Assembly (NCBI RefSeq): GCF_014359955.1
Contig: NZ_JACIYL010000187.1
Coordinates: 1-6,648 of the forward strand
DNA from: Thermogutta sp.
GTDB lineage: Bacteria > Planctomycetota > Planctomycetia > Pirellulales > Thermoguttaceae
Direction of reading: 5' to 3'
Length of the DNA stretch: 6,648 nt
In this document: one piece after another, positions 5,369 through 6,648 of the stretch
How positions within the stretch are numbered: position 1 is the stretch's first letter
How the letters are laid out: each line of letters starts with the position of its first letter
Translations under genes and position numbers: made by a program
Notes under the pieces: generated by a model
Databases searched by the model: none
The model's input: only the letters and a program-made list of their open reading frames with translations
What the model was told of the DNA's origin: nothing

Positions 5369-6538
5369 ATGCCGTCCCCCGTGTTCCGTCCCACGATTCT
5401 GGAAGTTCGCACCGTCACCGGAACCGGCGGAGGTCCGGAAAAGACAATTCTTCTTGGGACACGGTGGCTGAAAGCACGCGGCTGGCCCATCCACATCGTT
5501 TACCTCCATCCACCTGCCGATACCGCGTTCGAGGTCATCTGCAATCGCGCACGGGAACTCGATGTGCCCCTGATTGACTTCGAGGATCGCGGCCCGCTCG
5601 ATTTTCGCACCGTCCGTCGGCTGTTTCGGCTCGTTCGCAGGCTGGGCAACGTGATCTGGCATGGGCACGATTATAAGGCGGACGCCCTGGGCTGGTTCCT
5701 CCACCGCGTTCATCCAATGACGCTTCTCAGCACGGTCCATGGGTGGGGTGTTTACGCCCCCCGGGTGCATTTTTACCATTTCATTCACAAACTGTGTCTC
5801 CGCGGATTCGACAGGGTGGTCTGCGTCTCGCCCTCCCTGCGGGAAGAATGCATCCGAGCCGGGATACCACCGTCCATCTGCGAGCTGTTGCCCAACGGCG
5901 TGGACTGCGAAGAGTTTGCGCCGCCCTCTTCACGTGAAGACGCCAAACGGCGACTCGGTCTGCCCGCATCGTGCCCGGTTGTGGGCTACGTGGGCCGGCT
6001 CTCCGCCGAGAAAGACCTGGGCACATTGCTTCGTGGATTGGCCCGGCTCATGGAAAACGGTGTGGCAGTGCATGCGCTCATCGTGGGCCATGGTCCGGTC
6101 AGGGATGAGCTTCACAACACGATCCGCCAGTTCTCTCTGGAACAGCATGTGAGCCTGGTCGGACACGCCCCGGATCCTCGACCGTACTATGCGGCTATGG
6201 ATGTGTTTGTTCTGCCCAGCCTCCGCGAAGGATTGCCCAACGTGCTCCTCGAGGCCATGGCCATGGCCGTGCCCGTCGTGGCAACCCGTGTGGGGGGAAT
6301 TCCCCAGCTTGTTCACGACGGCGAAACAGGGGTTCTCATTTCCCCGGGTGATGATCGCGCTCTGGCCGATGCGGTGAAGCAACTGATGGGCGATCGTGTT
6401 CGGGCAGCGACACTTGGGGAAAGCGCCCGCCGGTATGTGAAAACTCACTACAGTTTCGATCGCCGGATGGAACGCCTGGAGCGGATTCTGGAGGATCTTC
6501 TCAACCGCCCTGCTTTTCTTGCCCGCCGTGACGGGTGA
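5369..6538 (+). CDS. GT4-family (GT-B fold) glycosyltransferase
   Basis: This 389-residue protein has no signal peptide or membrane helix and should act in the cytoplasm or at the inner face of the membrane. The N-terminal acceptor-side Rossmann domain covers about 8-185, with a glycine-rich loop 'TGTGGGPEK' (17-25), 'WHGHDYKAD' (97-105), 'STVHGWG' (121-127) and 'CVSPSLREE' (152-160), ending at 'LLPNGVDCEEF' (173-183). The C-terminal donor domain (about 200-375) has 'VGYVGRLSAEKDL' (205-217), whose R210 and K215 normally bind the nucleotide-sugar phosphates. It also has 'VFVLPSLREGLPNVLLEAMA' (279-298), with the E-x7-E pair E287 and E295 of retaining GT4 enzymes, then 'VATRVGGIPQLV' (304-315). 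The family transfers a sugar from a nucleotide donor to lipid, glycan or small-molecule acceptors; donor and acceptor cannot be told from sequence. It sits 12 bp behind the methionine gene and overlaps the convergent GH32-like gene by 38 bp. Confidence 0.92.
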   Translation: MPSPVFRPTILEVRTVTGTGGGPEKTILLGTRWLKARGWPIHIVYLHPPADTAFEVICNRARELDVPLIDFEDRGPLDFRTVRRLFRLVRRLGNVIWHGHDYKADALGWFLHRVHPMTLLSTVHGWGVYAPRVHFYHFIHKLCLRGFDRVVCVSPSLREECIRAGIPPSICELLPNGVDCEEFAPPSSREDAKRRLGLPASCPVVGYVGRLSAEKDLGTLLRGLARLMENGVAVHALIVGHGPVRDELHNTIRQFSLEQHVSLVGHAPDPRPYYAAMDVFVLPSLREGLPNVLLEAMAMAVPVVATRVGGIPQLVHDGETGVLISPGDDRALADAVKQLMGDRVRAATLGESARRYVKTHYSFDRRMERLERILEDLLNRPAFLARRDG

Positions 6539-6648
6539 CGTTTTCCCAGATCGAACGCAGTTCGTGAACTTCCAGAGACTCGATCACCGCATTGCCCCCC
6601 TGTGCCGTGATCGTGAGCTGCCCGGGTTTCGGGCCAAATGGCCAGCAG
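6501..6648 (-). CDS. C-terminal fragment, probably of a GH32 glycoside hydrolase (levanase/fructosidase-like)
   Basis: Reading leftward from the right edge, a frame of 48 residues ends in TGA at 6503-6501. It reads PKPGQLTITAQGGNAVIESL followed by EVHELRSIWE and a short hydrophilic tail. The pattern 'G.A.v.sLeVyeLkSIW' is what I expect at the end of the C-terminal beta-sandwich of GH32 enzymes, which hydrolyse fructans, levan or sucrose. The five-bladed catalytic propeller lies outside the window, so another sugar-active protein with a similar terminal sandwich is possible. The last 12 residues and stop extend past the usual 'SIW' end into the GT4 gene, giving a 38-bp antisense overlap. I find no intrinsic terminator for either gene. 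Confidence 0.6.
   Translation of the reverse strand, partial: CWPFGPKPGQLTITAQGGNAVIESLEVHELRSIWENVTRHGGQEKQGG

Noticed and set aside
4094..5788. 564-codon open frame on the minus strand
   Set aside because: It lies antisense to the methionine gene and the start of the GT4 gene, both with clear family motifs. Its translation is rich in His, Gly and Asp with no recognisable domain, as expected for a shadow frame in GC-rich coding DNA.
6522..6545. Possible intrinsic terminator after the GT4 gene
   Set aside because: The CCCG/CGGG stem is only 4 bp and the TTTT run starts five bases after it, too weak to call.

Overview
The window is ordinary, GC-rich chromosomal DNA that I read as planctomycete, probably from the Pirellulales/Thermoguttaceae side. 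The reasons are a secreted DUF2961 (GH172) protein, a multi-pass membrane protein of a type I associate with planctomycetes, a GH32-like protein tail, and short GC-rich palindromic repeats. This assignment rests on protein style and has not been tested by a search.

Layout. On the minus strand, from right to left, come a secreted DUF2961/GH172 protein (2727-1624), a multi-pass membrane protein of unknown function (1533-343, start corrected from a longer reading) and the first 47 codons of a GNAT-type acetyltransferase (142 to the left edge). The first two are only 90 bp apart with no terminator between them, so they may share a transcript. On the plus strand, a YitJ-type bifunctional homocysteine S-methyltransferase/methylenetetrahydrofolate reductase (3524-5356) is followed after 12 bp by a GT4 glycosyltransferase (5369-6538), whose ribosome binding site overlaps the upstream stop codon. 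At the right edge the tail of a minus-strand gene, most like the C-terminal beta-sandwich of a GH32 fructosidase, overlaps the end of the GT4 gene by 38 bp.

The divergent gap 2728-3523 (796 bp) has no convincing gene. It holds the most interesting structure in the window: four hairpin units, each preceded by a GTAG or GGAG tetranucleotide on at least one strand. Two are nearly identical palindromes centred 248 bp apart. The other two form an inverted pair whose stems differ in sequence but still pair. This is the layout of REP/BIME elements mobilised by RAYT (Y1 HUH) transposases. The rest of the gap probably carries the promoters and a hairpin-rich leader for the methionine gene.

Functionally the window mixes one-carbon/methionine metabolism, sugar transfer and carbohydrate breakdown. 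The two glycoside hydrolase families at its ends, GH172 and GH32, both include enzymes acting on fructofuranosides, but there is no proof that they work together here. I do not see a new defence or catalytic system; the REP-like cluster is the best lead.
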